Shown piece by piece: positions 50,383 through 58,309 of a stretch of 64,000 nt of DNA (the first letter of the stretch is position 1; every line of letters starts with the position of its first letter). The notes beneath the pieces were generated by a model. That model saw only the letters and a list, made by a program, of their open reading frames with translations, did no database searches and was not told the DNA's origin. The stretch is from Mucilaginibacter sp. Its GTDB lineage: Bacteria; Bacteroidota; Bacteroidia; Sphingobacteriales; Sphingobacteriaceae. A program made the position numbers and the translations under genes. Where the stretch lies: NCBI RefSeq assembly GCF_028288205.1, contig NZ_JAQBOD010000061.1, positions 1-64,000 of the forward strand, read 5' to 3'.

Positions 50383-51857
50383 AAGCTCTTCCTGTTCTTC
50401 TTCCAATTAGAAGCTTCACCAAAAATTTCAGTAACGGTGGGTTTGCCTGCGCTTAATAACTGCTCCATTACCAACGCGGCAATTAATGCTTCGTCTTCAT
50501 TACCGGTTTGCAGCACTTCGGGGGTAAAATATTTTTTAACAAAATGCGTATCAAAGTTGCCTGATGTAAACGCCTCATGCTGCATTACAAACCTGCCAAA
50601 ACCCAATGTGGTAGTTATTCCCGTTATTTGGTATTCGTTTATAGCACGCAACATACGTTCTATGGCTTCTGTCCTGTCTTTACCATAGGCAATAAGCTTG
50701 GCTATCATGGGGTCATAATAGATGGGTATTTCCATGCCCTGTTCAAAACCATCATCAACACGTATGCCGGGGCCTTTTGGCGTAACATAGGTTTGTAATA
50801 TACCAATATCAGGTAAAAAATTATTGGCAGGGTCCTCTGCATAAACACGCAACTCTACCGCGTGGCCGTTTATTTCAAGATCCTCTTGCCTAAAGCTGAT
50901 GGCTTCTCCCCTTGCAATGCGTATTTGTTCTTTTACCAGGTCTATCCCGGTTATTAGTTCTGTTACCGGGTGCTCTACCTGCAAGCGGGTATTCATTTCT
51001 AAGAAATAAAAATTCAGCTGTTCGTCCATTATAAACTCGACCGTACCGGCACCTGTATAGTTAACAGATCGTGCTACATCTACCGCGCATTTTCCCATTG
51101 CCTCGCGTATCCGCGGAGTTAGTACAGACGACGGCGCTTCCTCTATCACCTTTTGATGGCGGCGCTGTACCGAGCAATCCCGCTCGAACAGATGCACTAT
51201 ATTGCCATGTGTATCGCCCAAAACTTGTATCTCGATATGCTTGGGCGATGATACGTAACGCTCAATAAACACCGATCCATCGCCAAATGCTGATGTAGCT
51301 TCTGATACCGCTAATTGCATCTGCTCTTCAAAATCTTCCGCGGCATCAACAATACGCATACCCTTACCACCACCGCCCGCGGCTGCTTTTATCAGGATTG
51401 GAAATCCTACCTCAATAGCCTGCTGTTTGGCTTCGTTAACATCTGTTATAGCTTCCTCAGTGCCCGGAACCATGGGGATATCATATCTCATTGCGGCGGC
51501 TTTGGCCGATAGTTTATTACCCATTACTTCCATAGCCTCCGGCGATGGACCAATTAATATGAGTCCGGCTTCGCGCACCTGCCTTGCAAAAGCCGCGTTC
51601 TCGCTTAAAAAACCATAACCGGGGTGTATGCCTTCGGCACCGGTTTGGCGGCAAGCGGCAATTATTTTATCCCCAACTAAATAAGATTGATTGGATGGAG
51701 CCTCGCCAATATATACTGCTTCATCAGCATAGCGCACATGCAGGGCATTACGGTCGGCAGCCGAATAAACGGCCACTGTTTTTATCCCCATTTCGCGCGC
51801 GGAGCGCATTACTCTTAAAGCAATTTCGCCCCGGTTGGCAATCAGTATTTTTTGCAT
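50379..51857 (-). CDS. accC: acetyl/acyl-CoA carboxylase, biotin carboxylase subunit
   Basis: The protein is 492 residues from MQKILIANRGEIALR. It has the ATP-grasp features PGYGFLSENAAFAR, the glycine-rich IKAAAGGGGKGMR, RDCSVQRRHQKVIEEAPS, FLEMNTRLQVEHPVTE and the C-terminal ELRVYAEDP. No biotinyl domain is attached. It could serve acetyl-CoA carboxylase or a propionyl-CoA carboxylase; no accB is adjacent to decide. A -7 box lies only six bases from the ATG. Confidence 0.92.
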   Translation of the reverse strand: MQKILIANRGEIALRVMRSAREMGIKTVAVYSAADRNALHVRYADEAVYIGEAPSNQSYLVGDKIIAACRQTGAEGIHPGYGFLSENAAFARQVREAGLILIGPSPEAMEVMGNKLSAKAAAMRYDIPMVPGTEEAITDVNEAKQQAIEVGFPILIKAAAGGGGKGMRIVDAAEDFEEQMQLAVSEATSAFGDGSVFIERYVSSPKHIEIQVLGDTHGNIVHLFERDCSVQRRHQKVIEEAPSSVLTPRIREAMGKCAVDVARSVNYTGAGTVEFIMDEQLNFYFLEMNTRLQVEHPVTELITGIDLVKEQIRIARGEAISFRQEDLEINGHAVELRVYAEDPANNFLPDIGILQTYVTPKGPGIRVDDGFEQGMEIPIYYDPMIAKLIAYGKDRTEAIERMLRAINEYQITGITTTLGFGRFVMQHEAFTSGNFDTHFVKKYFTPEVLQTGNEDEALIAALVMEQLLSAGKPTVTEIFGEASNWKKNRKSF

Positions 51858-51863
51858 ACCTAA

Positions 51864-51871
51864 CAAATGTA
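51864..51871 (-). promoter_or_regulatory. putative -7 box (TACATTTG) of accC, near-leaderless
   Basis: On the minus strand TACATTTG fits TAnnTTTG and ends six bases before the ATG at 51857. The transcript would have almost no leader. Confidence 0.45.
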
Positions 51872-51900
51872 ATAGATTTGTTTAAAGGTTAATAATAAGA

Positions 51901-52143
51901 TATTGGCAGGTCAGGGCTGACATATTAAAAAAAATCCACCATCCTAACCCTCTTTACCGCTTGCGGAAGAGAGGGTGATCGAGCGACTTAGCGATGATCG
52001 GGTGAGTACTAATAAAGCGATATCACCGCCAGTGCACGGTGGCGATTACTCACCCCGACTACGCTACGCTCGCCGGCCCTCTCTTCGCTGCGCGGAAAGA
52101 GGGCAAAGAAATTTTAATGTGTCTGCACTATTGGCAGGTCAGG
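51901..52143. repeat. palindromic repeat element flanked by 15-bp direct repeats
   Basis: TATTGGCAGGTCAGG occurs at 51901-51915 and again at 52129-52143. Between them lie CCCTCTTTACCGCTTGCGGA and its inverse arms, GGGTGAGTA / TACTCACCC, and a second CCCTCTCTTCGCTGCGCGGA. The interior relates to the element at 11869-12050. The flanking duplication looks like a target-site or recombination duplication. No gene is present in 51858-52201. Confidence 0.75.
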
Positions 52144-52150
52144 CATTATA

Positions 52151-52187
52151 AAAAAAGCCCGTCTTACATTTGCAGGACGGGCTTTTT
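52151..52187 (-). terminator. terminator of the c-type cytochrome gene
   Basis: GCCCGTC (52157-52163) pairs with GACGGGC (52176-52182), with six A before and five T after. It is usable on both strands and lies 15 bases past the cytochrome stop. Confidence 0.85.
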
Positions 52188-52201
52188 ATGTTTTTAATTT
52201 G

Positions 52202-52729
52202 TTACGGCTTTTTATCCGGAGACGGAGCGCCACCAGCGCCAGGACCGCTTTGCACACCGGGACCACCAGGTCCGGGACCCGGGCCACCGCCACGTTTTGG
52301 CCATGTAGCTGCCTCCAGATGGGCAACACCACGATGACAAGTATAGCAGTTTACGCTGCTTAGTTTCATCATGTTTAAAGAATCCTTTTCAGCTTTAAAA
52401 TATTTTTTATTCAGTTTAGCCGCCATTAAATACATTTTGCGGGCCATTAATTTTTCAGGTTTTGCATCGCTCGGGAAATCTGTTTTCTTAGTTTCTTCGT
52501 TACGTGCATGGCAAAAGCCACACTTAACACCTAATGATGATGCCCACTGACCCATAATACGATCAAGATCTTTATGAGAAATATTTTTTGGTAATACTTT
52601 AAGATTTACGGCCTTTTCGTTTTCTTCTTTTGGGGCCTGTTGTATCAATGTCATTGAGGCCAGAAGCATAGCTCCCGAAAGCAAGCATACAGGTATTAAT
52701 AATTTGGGGTTGAAACGCATAATTGTCAT
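52202..52729 (-). CDS. exported c-type cytochrome with Gly/Pro tail
   Basis: The 175-residue protein has an N-terminal membrane or signal segment (LLIPVCLLSGAMLLASM), then two haem motifs, CGFCH and CYTCH, within a domain similar to photosynthetic reaction-centre cytochrome subunits (KDLDRIMGQWASSLGVKC, SVNCYTCHRG). The last 30 residues are Gly/Pro repeats (GGGPGPGPGGPG) and probably disordered. It may be periplasmic and membrane-anchored. The partner is unknown; no oxidase genes are nearby. Confidence 0.85.
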   Translation of the reverse strand: MTIMRFNPKLLIPVCLLSGAMLLASMTLIQQAPKEENEKAVNLKVLPKNISHKDLDRIMGQWASSLGVKCGFCHARNEETKKTDFPSDAKPEKLMARKMYLMAAKLNKKYFKAEKDSLNMMKLSSVNCYTCHRGVAHLEAATWPKRGGGPGPGPGGPGVQSGPGAGGAPSPDKKP

Positions 52730-52774
52730 GATTAAGTCATCGAAAATAGTTGATTATTTTTAATGTTGCAACAA

Positions 52775-53617
52775 TTATTTTTCAATTTTATTAATCAGCT
52801 GCTCACTCCTATTCCATAACTGGTTTCGGGCATTAACATTATTAGCAACAGCTGCGGGTTTAGTTACTTTTTTCTTATTAAAATACTTGCCGCTTTTCGA
52901 TTCTATTTTTGCTTCTGTAGCTAAATAAATAGTAGTTTCCGCCCCTTTTTCCGGGGTGATCATAAACGGCCCCGCCAGCCATATTAACGCTTTGCCAAAG
53001 CCCGAAAGTTGGGCGCCAAAGCTGGTTTTAACAATACCCGGATGCAGTGCATAAGCCGTAATGCCTTTATCGGCATATTTTTCTGCTAATGATTTGGTGA
53101 AATAGATATTGAATAGTTTAGCGGTTCCATAGGCCCGCATAGCCGAATAGCCTTCCTGCTTTTGCAGGTTATCAAAATCGGGCCTGCCCATTTTATGCGC
53201 GTCTGAACTTAGATTGATAATACGCGCGTGCCCTTTCTCTAACAACGGCATTAAACGCGTGGTTAGTAAAAAATGCCCCAAATGATTTAGGGCGAAGGTC
53301 ATTTCATAACCATCTTTACTCAATTCATATTTATTAAATATGCCCCCTGCGTTATTGATGAGTACATTTATGTTAAAGAGTTTTGCATTCAGCTCATCCG
53401 CGGCAGCGGCAACGCTTGCAAGGTCAGACAGATCGCACTTTACTACAAAAATATCCTTGTTACCTGTTTCTTTAATAAGCCTTTCTTTTAGCTCCTCACC
53501 TTTCTGCACATTCCGCACCAATAGATATAAGGCATGCCCTTTCTTGGCCAGCGCTAAGGCAGTAGCCTCTCCTATTCCGGATGTTGCACCGGTTAATACT
53601 GTAGTTTTTGTAGCCAT
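52775..53617 (-). CDS. short-chain dehydrogenase/reductase (retinol dehydrogenase-like)
   Basis: The 280-residue SDR has the cofactor motif TGATSGIGEATALALAKKG, KCDLSDL, NNAGG and the catalytic YGTAK, with ALNHLGHFLLTTRL and LHPGIVKTSFG. It most resembles the retinol dehydrogenase/WW-domain oxidoreductase group. The true substrate is not known. It diverges from the blaI-like regulator. Confidence 0.88.
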   Translation of the reverse strand: MATKTTVLTGATSGIGEATALALAKKGHALYLLVRNVQKGEELKERLIKETGNKDIFVVKCDLSDLASVAAAADELNAKLFNINVLINNAGGIFNKYELSKDGYEMTFALNHLGHFLLTTRLMPLLEKGHARIINLSSDAHKMGRPDFDNLQKQEGYSAMRAYGTAKLFNIYFTKSLAEKYADKGITAYALHPGIVKTSFGAQLSGFGKALIWLAGPFMITPEKGAETTIYLATEAKIESKSGKYFNKKKVTKPAAVANNVNARNQLWNRSEQLINKIEK

Positions 53618-53665
53618 GATGTTAATTTATGTTAAAGAAATGGATATGCAGGTAATTATTTAAAA

Positions 53666-53673
53666 TAAATTTG
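53666..53673 (+). promoter_or_regulatory. putative -7 box (TAAATTTG) of the blaI-M56 operon
   Basis: TAAATTTG fits TAnnTTTG. The predicted transcription start, near 53678, falls at the edge of the first operator dyad. Confidence 0.5.
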
Positions 53674-53679
53674 GATAAT

Positions 53680-53714
53680 TACGAATTAGTCGTAGATTTA
53701 CGAAACAATCGTAA
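53680..53714. promoter_or_regulatory. tandem BlaI/MecI-type operator dyads
   Basis: Site 1 is TACGA-N5-TCGTA (53680-53694). Site 2 is TTACGA-N5-TCGTAA (53698-53714), a perfect dyad. Their centres are 19 bp apart, about two helical turns. They lie between the -7 box and the ATG at 53720, as expected for autorepression by a BlaI-like repressor. Confidence 0.75.
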
Positions 53715-53719
53715 TAATA

Positions 53720-54082
53720 ATGGAAAAATTATCACAACAAGAGGAAGAAGCTATGCAGGCTGTATGGCAATATGGCGAAGGTTTTATTAAAGATTTCCTT
53801 GAGCTGATCAACGAGCCGAAACCACCTTATACAACTTTGGCATCGACCATAAAAAACCTGGAACGCAAAGAATTTTTAACCAGCGAAAAAATGGGTAACT
53901 CTTTCCGTTATAAAGCGACTATAAAAGAGGAAGAATACAAAAAACGTTTTATGAGCGGGTTTGTGAATGATTATTTCGAAAACTCTTACAAGGACCTGGT
54001 TACTTTTTTTGCTAAAGAAAAAAAGATAAGCGCTACCGAACTAAAAGAGATTATTAAACTAATTGAAAACCATAAATCCTAA
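53720..54082 (+). CDS. BlaI/MecI/CopY family repressor
   Basis: The 120-residue winged-helix protein has the BlaI pattern LSQQEEEAMQAVWQYGEGFIKD, a recognition helix in PPYTTLASTIKNLERKEFL, and a dimerisation helix in the C-terminal third. It probably binds the two dyads immediately upstream and is released when the adjacent M56 peptidase signals. Five bases separate it from that gene. Confidence 0.92.
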   Translation: MEKLSQQEEEAMQAVWQYGEGFIKDFLELINEPKPPYTTLASTIKNLERKEFLTSEKMGNSFRYKATIKEEEYKKRFMSGFVNDYFENSYKDLVTFFAKEKKISATELKEIIKLIENHKS

Positions 54083-54087
54083 TTACC

Positions 54088-55674
54088 ATGCCGGCATTAT
54101 TTGTTTTCCTGCTTAAAGTAAATATAGCGCTGATAGTTTTTTGTTTAGGCTATTATTTTGTACTAAGGCAACTTACATTTTATACGTTAAATCGTGTGTA
54201 CCTAAGCATTGCCATTATATTTTCTACACTTTATCCGCTTATTAATTTGGATAATTTTGTACAACAGCATCAGCAATTGGCTATCCCGGCACAAAGTGTC
54301 ATCATTAATTGGAAAACCCCTGCCGAGCATTTTATACAACAGCCGGGTTATTGGTTCTGGGCAACAATTGTATTCTGGATAGGAGCCGCATTATTTGCGG
54401 GTAAACTGTTGATACAGTTGGTTTCGCTTTTTAAATTGTATAAAAACTCTAAACCGGGTAAAATACAGGAGCATGACGTACGTATTGTTAAAGCTAATAT
54501 CAGTCCATTTTCTTTTTGGCAAAGTATCTATATAAACCCGGATAATTTAAATCCCGGCGATCTGAATGGCATTTTACAACATGAGCAAATTCATGTTACC
54601 GAATGGCACACGATGGATATTTTACTGGCCGAAATAAGCGTGATATTTTATTGGTTCAATCCCGGTGTATGGCTGATAAAAAAGGCAGTGCGCGAAAATA
54701 TTGAGTTTATTACCGACCGTAAAATATTGCAAAAAGGCATGGATAGCAAAGCCTATCAATATAGCCTGTTAAACGTAAGCTTTGCCGCAACCACATCAGC
54801 AGGAATAACCAATCATTTTAATTTTTCGACACTTAAAAAACGCATAACTATGATGAACGCTAAAAAATCTTCGGCCATTAATTTAACGCGTTACGCGTTT
54901 TTGGTGCCTGTTGTTTTAATATGCCTGTTTGCTTTTAGTTTATCAAAAGCAGAATTGGTTAAAGGTGGTAAAGTTGCTTATAAAACAATTTCAGCCTCTG
55001 TAAATAACTTTAAGGTTACACTAACAAACAACATTACAATTTCCGGCAAAAAGGTTACCCATAAAGTTATAGTAAGCGATACAAATAAAAAAGCTCAAAG
55101 AATTACAATAATAGAAACCAGTGAAGGGAAGGTCGATACTGCTAAAAAATTAACATTTAAAATTGTCAAGACAAATGATTCTGTGATCTGGTATGTTAAT
55201 GGCAAAAAATCATCAAAAGAAGAATTCGCGAAAATAAAGCCGAATGATATTGAAAGCTTTTCTGTATTGAAGGACCATACTCCTGATGGAATAATATCAG
55301 TACGAACAAGAGCCGAAAACAATATAAGCGCTGTAGTGATAAATGCAAAAACCAATGCAAATAATAATTCGACAACCAAAAAAGAATACACCCTTACCTA
55401 TAAAACAAGTGATGGTAATGTAGCCAAAGATGTATTCGTAGGTGGTAATATTGATGAGGGTGAAAGCAAAAGCCACGACGCAAAAATTGACAACTTCTCT
55501 GATAAGCTTTTTATAATTGATGGCAAAGAAGCATCTGAAAAAGATATGAGAAAGCTCCCCGCATCTGAAATATGGAGCATTGATGTTAATACCAAAAAAG
55601 AGATGGTAGAAAAATATGGTGATAAGGCTAAAAACGGTGTGTTATTCATCACCACCAAAAAAGCAAAGCAATAG
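54088..55674 (+). CDS. BlaR1-like M56 peptidase with plug-like C-terminal repeats
   Basis: The 528-residue membrane protein has helices near residues 5-24, 34-52, 88-112 and 270-286. Its cytoplasmic loop carries the zinc motif HEQIH (H165-H169) and NIEFITDRK. The extracytoplasmic tail lacks a penicillin-binding domain. Instead it has two segments like the TonB receptor plug signature: IKPNDIESFSVLKD...GIISVRTR and LPASEIWSIDVNT...KNGVLFITTKK. The inducing signal is unknown. It forms an operon with the blaI-like repressor. Confidence 0.88.
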   Translation: MPALFVFLLKVNIALIVFCLGYYFVLRQLTFYTLNRVYLSIAIIFSTLYPLINLDNFVQQHQQLAIPAQSVIINWKTPAEHFIQQPGYWFWATIVFWIGAALFAGKLLIQLVSLFKLYKNSKPGKIQEHDVRIVKANISPFSFWQSIYINPDNLNPGDLNGILQHEQIHVTEWHTMDILLAEISVIFYWFNPGVWLIKKAVRENIEFITDRKILQKGMDSKAYQYSLLNVSFAATTSAGITNHFNFSTLKKRITMMNAKKSSAINLTRYAFLVPVVLICLFAFSLSKAELVKGGKVAYKTISASVNNFKVTLTNNITISGKKVTHKVIVSDTNKKAQRITIIETSEGKVDTAKKLTFKIVKTNDSVIWYVNGKKSSKEEFAKIKPNDIESFSVLKDHTPDGIISVRTRAENNISAVVINAKTNANNNSTTKKEYTLTYKTSDGNVAKDVFVGGNIDEGESKSHDAKIDNFSDKLFIIDGKEASEKDMRKLPASEIWSIDVNTKKEMVEKYGDKAKNGVLFITTKKAKQ

Positions 55675-55742
55675 TTAATTATAACCCGAAGCCGTGTTGA
55701 TTTTCTGCATGGCTTTTTTATGCCCTTTAAATCTATATCTAT

Positions 55743-56561
55743 ATGAAAACTTTAAGTACAATTTTATCAATTATTTTATTGAGCATTACAGTAAACGCAC
55801 AAAAACTCCCTACCGAGCAGCAAGCCAGCCTGCGCGCTCCGGCTAATATAAAAGTTGACGGTAAAGCCATCGAATGGGACAATAAATTCCAGGCTTTTAA
55901 CAAGCATGTTGATTTTTTTTACAACATGGCAAACGACGACAATAAACTTTATTTAACCATACAAGTTACAGAGCCATCCGTCATCAGGAGGATATGCAGC
56001 GCAGGGATTACCTTGCTTATAAACAAGTCCGGCAAAAAGAATGAAAAAGAAGGGATGGCAATAACATACCCTGTATTTGAAAACAACAACAGGTTTACGC
56101 CAATGTTAAAGTACACCAGCTCTGCGCCCGGTTCAATAGTAAATATAAGAAATGCAGGTATCGAGTCAAATTCGCCAAAACAGGCTCCGTTAACTGATTC
56201 TGCAATTAATGTTACCAATAAAAATATGACTGCTAAGGCAAAATTGATAAGGACAAGCGGGTTTAAAAATATTGATACCCTTATATCTGTTTACAATATA
56301 GACGGCATTAAAGCCACGGCGTTGTTTGACAATAAAATGGTGTATACATTGGAGCTGTCTATCGACTTAAAACAGCTTGACCTTTCGGTAAATAACGCAG
56401 ATAAATTCACTTATGAACTACGGGTAAACGAGGTAGAGCAGCATGGCATAAACATTACCAAAGATCCTGCAGGCAATATTACTATGATTAACGTTACTGC
56501 AGGCGGCGAAATGAGCCAGGCCCAGACAGATTTCTGGGCAGATTATACCTTAGCAAAATAA
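55743..56561 (+). CDS. secreted CBM9/DOMON-like protein, paralogue 2
   Basis: The 272-residue protein has a signal peptide ending ITVNAQ and the same layout as the 12162 protein: LRAPANIKVDGKAIEWDN, a YNMANDDNKLYLTIQ strand, GITLLINKSGKK, ITYPV and a final WADYTLAK. No enzyme domain is present. It follows the M56 gene by 68 bases, so it might belong to the BlaI regulon, unlike paralogue 1. The ligand is unknown. Confidence 0.7.
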   Translation: MKTLSTILSIILLSITVNAQKLPTEQQASLRAPANIKVDGKAIEWDNKFQAFNKHVDFFYNMANDDNKLYLTIQVTEPSVIRRICSAGITLLINKSGKKNEKEGMAITYPVFENNNRFTPMLKYTSSAPGSIVNIRNAGIESNSPKQAPLTDSAINVTNKNMTAKAKLIRTSGFKNIDTLISVYNIDGIKATALFDNKMVYTLELSIDLKQLDLSVNNADKFTYELRVNEVEQHGINITKDPAGNITMINVTAGGEMSQAQTDFWADYTLAK

Positions 56562-56568
56562 CACAGCT

Positions 56569-56655
56569 ATGGAATATTTAATAATCATACAGGCAATTGC
56601 ATTAACAGCACTCATTACCCTGATTGCGCTTATTGCCAGGCCGCAAAAATCATAG
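56569..56655 (+). CDS. possible 28-residue single-helix membrane peptide
   Basis: The frame MEYLIIIQAIALTALITLIA ends LIARPQKS. It has one membrane helix and a basic tail, the usual look of a membrane microprotein. It starts seven bases after the CBM9-like paralogue and ends two bases before the convergent topoisomerase stop. Its length alone is weak evidence. Confidence 0.4.
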   Translation: MEYLIIIQAIALTALITLIALIARPQKS

Positions 56656-56657
56656 GA

Positions 56658-57743
56658 TCAACTCGCTTCGGCCAGTTTTTCTTTTTCCAAAATTTGCAGC
56701 AATACTTTTTCGGCTATATTTAACTCCGCTGCTTTTACATCCTTATCTTCATCAAGCTCTTTAATATAATTGAATAGTGTACCTTCTTCGTAGCTTTTTA
56801 TGATGGTTGGATGTACATAATATTTTTTACAAACCGTGCGCGTATTGCCTAAATTAACGGCAACATCATCCAATACACTTACTATTTTTTTGCGGCATTC
56901 GGTTACCGTATCAAATCCACCGGCTTCTTTAAACGCGTATAAAGCACTAACACTGCCAGACCATGTTCTAAAATCTTTGGCTGTAAAATCCTCGCCGGTT
57001 ATTTCTTTTAAATAAGTATTAATATCTCCCGATCCTATGGAGCATCTTTTACCTTCTTCATCATAAAATTGAAAAAGTTCCTTACCCGGTATATCGCGGC
57101 ATTGTTTTACCAGCTTTGCAAGTTTGCGGCTTTGTAAAGCAATTTTATGGAACACCCCCTTTTTGCCTTTAAACTCAAACTTTAAATTACTGCCTTCAAT
57201 TTTAACATGCCTGTCTTGCAAGGTAGTTAAACCGAATGAGCCATACAGCTTTTTGTACGATTCGTTCCCTACCCTAATGCTGGTTAGTTCCATCAACCTT
57301 ATAACTAAAGCGATAACTTTTTCATGGTCAAGGCTTCTGCGCGACAGGTCCTTATCTACACGCTCACGTATGGTAGGCAGGTATGATGCGAAAGTTTGCA
57401 GGCGATGGTATTTTGATTGATTACGTATTTCGTTCCAGTCGGCATGATAGCGGTATTGTTTACGGCCTGCTGCATCGGTGCCGGTAAATTGCAGGTGCCC
57501 ATTTTCATGCGGTGATATCCAAACGTTGGTGTAAGCAGGCGGGATAACGAGCTTGTTAAAACGCGTAATTAACTCTTTATCCTTAACCACTTTTCCATCC
57601 GCGTCATAATAGCTCCAGCCCTCGCCTGCCTTTTTACGGGTATAGCCGGGGGTTGAGTCTGATACATAGCGCAGGCCCACAGCTTTTGCAGTTGTTTTAG
57701 GATCGCGGCCAATTTTTTCGAGTTTTTTTTCGAGACGGTCCAT
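56658..57743 (-). CDS. type IB DNA topoisomerase (poxvirus-like)
   Basis: The protein is 361 residues from MDRLEKKLEKI; a longer in-frame start adds 14 hydrophobic residues without support. It has the bacterial/viral TopIB core: RYVSDSTPGYTRKK, LVIPPAYTNVWISP, GRKQYRYHADWNEIR, ITGEDFTAKDFRTWSGS and the catalytic tyrosine region VCKKYYVHPTII. It relaxes supercoils by a 3'-phosphotyrosyl link. Repeat element B begins about 80 bases upstream of its start. Confidence 0.9.
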   Translation of the reverse strand: MDRLEKKLEKIGRDPKTTAKAVGLRYVSDSTPGYTRKKAGEGWSYYDADGKVVKDKELITRFNKLVIPPAYTNVWISPHENGHLQFTGTDAAGRKQYRYHADWNEIRNQSKYHRLQTFASYLPTIRERVDKDLSRRSLDHEKVIALVIRLMELTSIRVGNESYKKLYGSFGLTTLQDRHVKIEGSNLKFEFKGKKGVFHKIALQSRKLAKLVKQCRDIPGKELFQFYDEEGKRCSIGSGDINTYLKEITGEDFTAKDFRTWSGSVSALYAFKEAGGFDTVTECRKKIVSVLDDVAVNLGNTRTVCKKYYVHPTIIKSYEEGTLFNYIKELDEDKDVKAAELNIAEKVLLQILEKEKLAEAS

Positions 57744-57862
57744 TCTTACTAACAACACGGATAATAACGATAGGTTTGAAAACACTTATGTAAATAGTGC
57801 TACCAGTACTCTTTGGAGACATTGACCGGCGGGGTCGCTCGCAGACGTTGAGGCAAAAAAAA

Positions 57863-58061
57863 GTGTTTCACATCAGGTGTTTCACCCTAAATTTGCAAAA
57901 ATCGATAAAATATCATAAAATTCTTATTATAAGCTATTTACACTATTTAACCTAAAGCTTTTGTACTGTTTCAAAGTGTTTCACTCATTTTGTTAAATTA
58001 ATATAAATCAATATGTTAACCTAAAAGAGTGTTTCATGTGTTTCATTATTTTGTGAAACAC
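57863..58061 (-). repeat. 199-bp TGAAACAC-box element, copy B (inverted)
   Basis: Read on the minus strand this copies 10376-10574 base for base in length. Plus-strand GTGTTTCA boxes are at 57863, 57877, 57976, 58029 and 58038, CTGTTTCA is at 57966, and the opposing TGAAACAC is at 58054-58061. The pair spacings of 9, 10 and 14 and the 53 and 89 gaps are the same as in copy A. Eight A residues precede it at 57855, and the GC-rich tail is partly kept to about 57823. No gene is seen elsewhere in 57744-58309. Confidence 0.85.
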
Positions 58062-58309
58062 TACATCACCATTTTTTTAATGTAATAACCGTTAATATCC
58101 CGGCAGCATACGGATATGGGAAACCGCCGCGAAGAGGTTTGTTGATATAAGGCTCGTAATGTCAATTGATGGGCTATACCCTTTGGAGAAGCAGGGTGAG
58201 GCTACCCGGCTTAATTTTAAGTTTTACTATCTATTTACTATCTATTGACTATTTTATTTAAACACAATGCGCAATTTTGTGGTTTATCTCACAACAAACT
58301 CAATCAACC

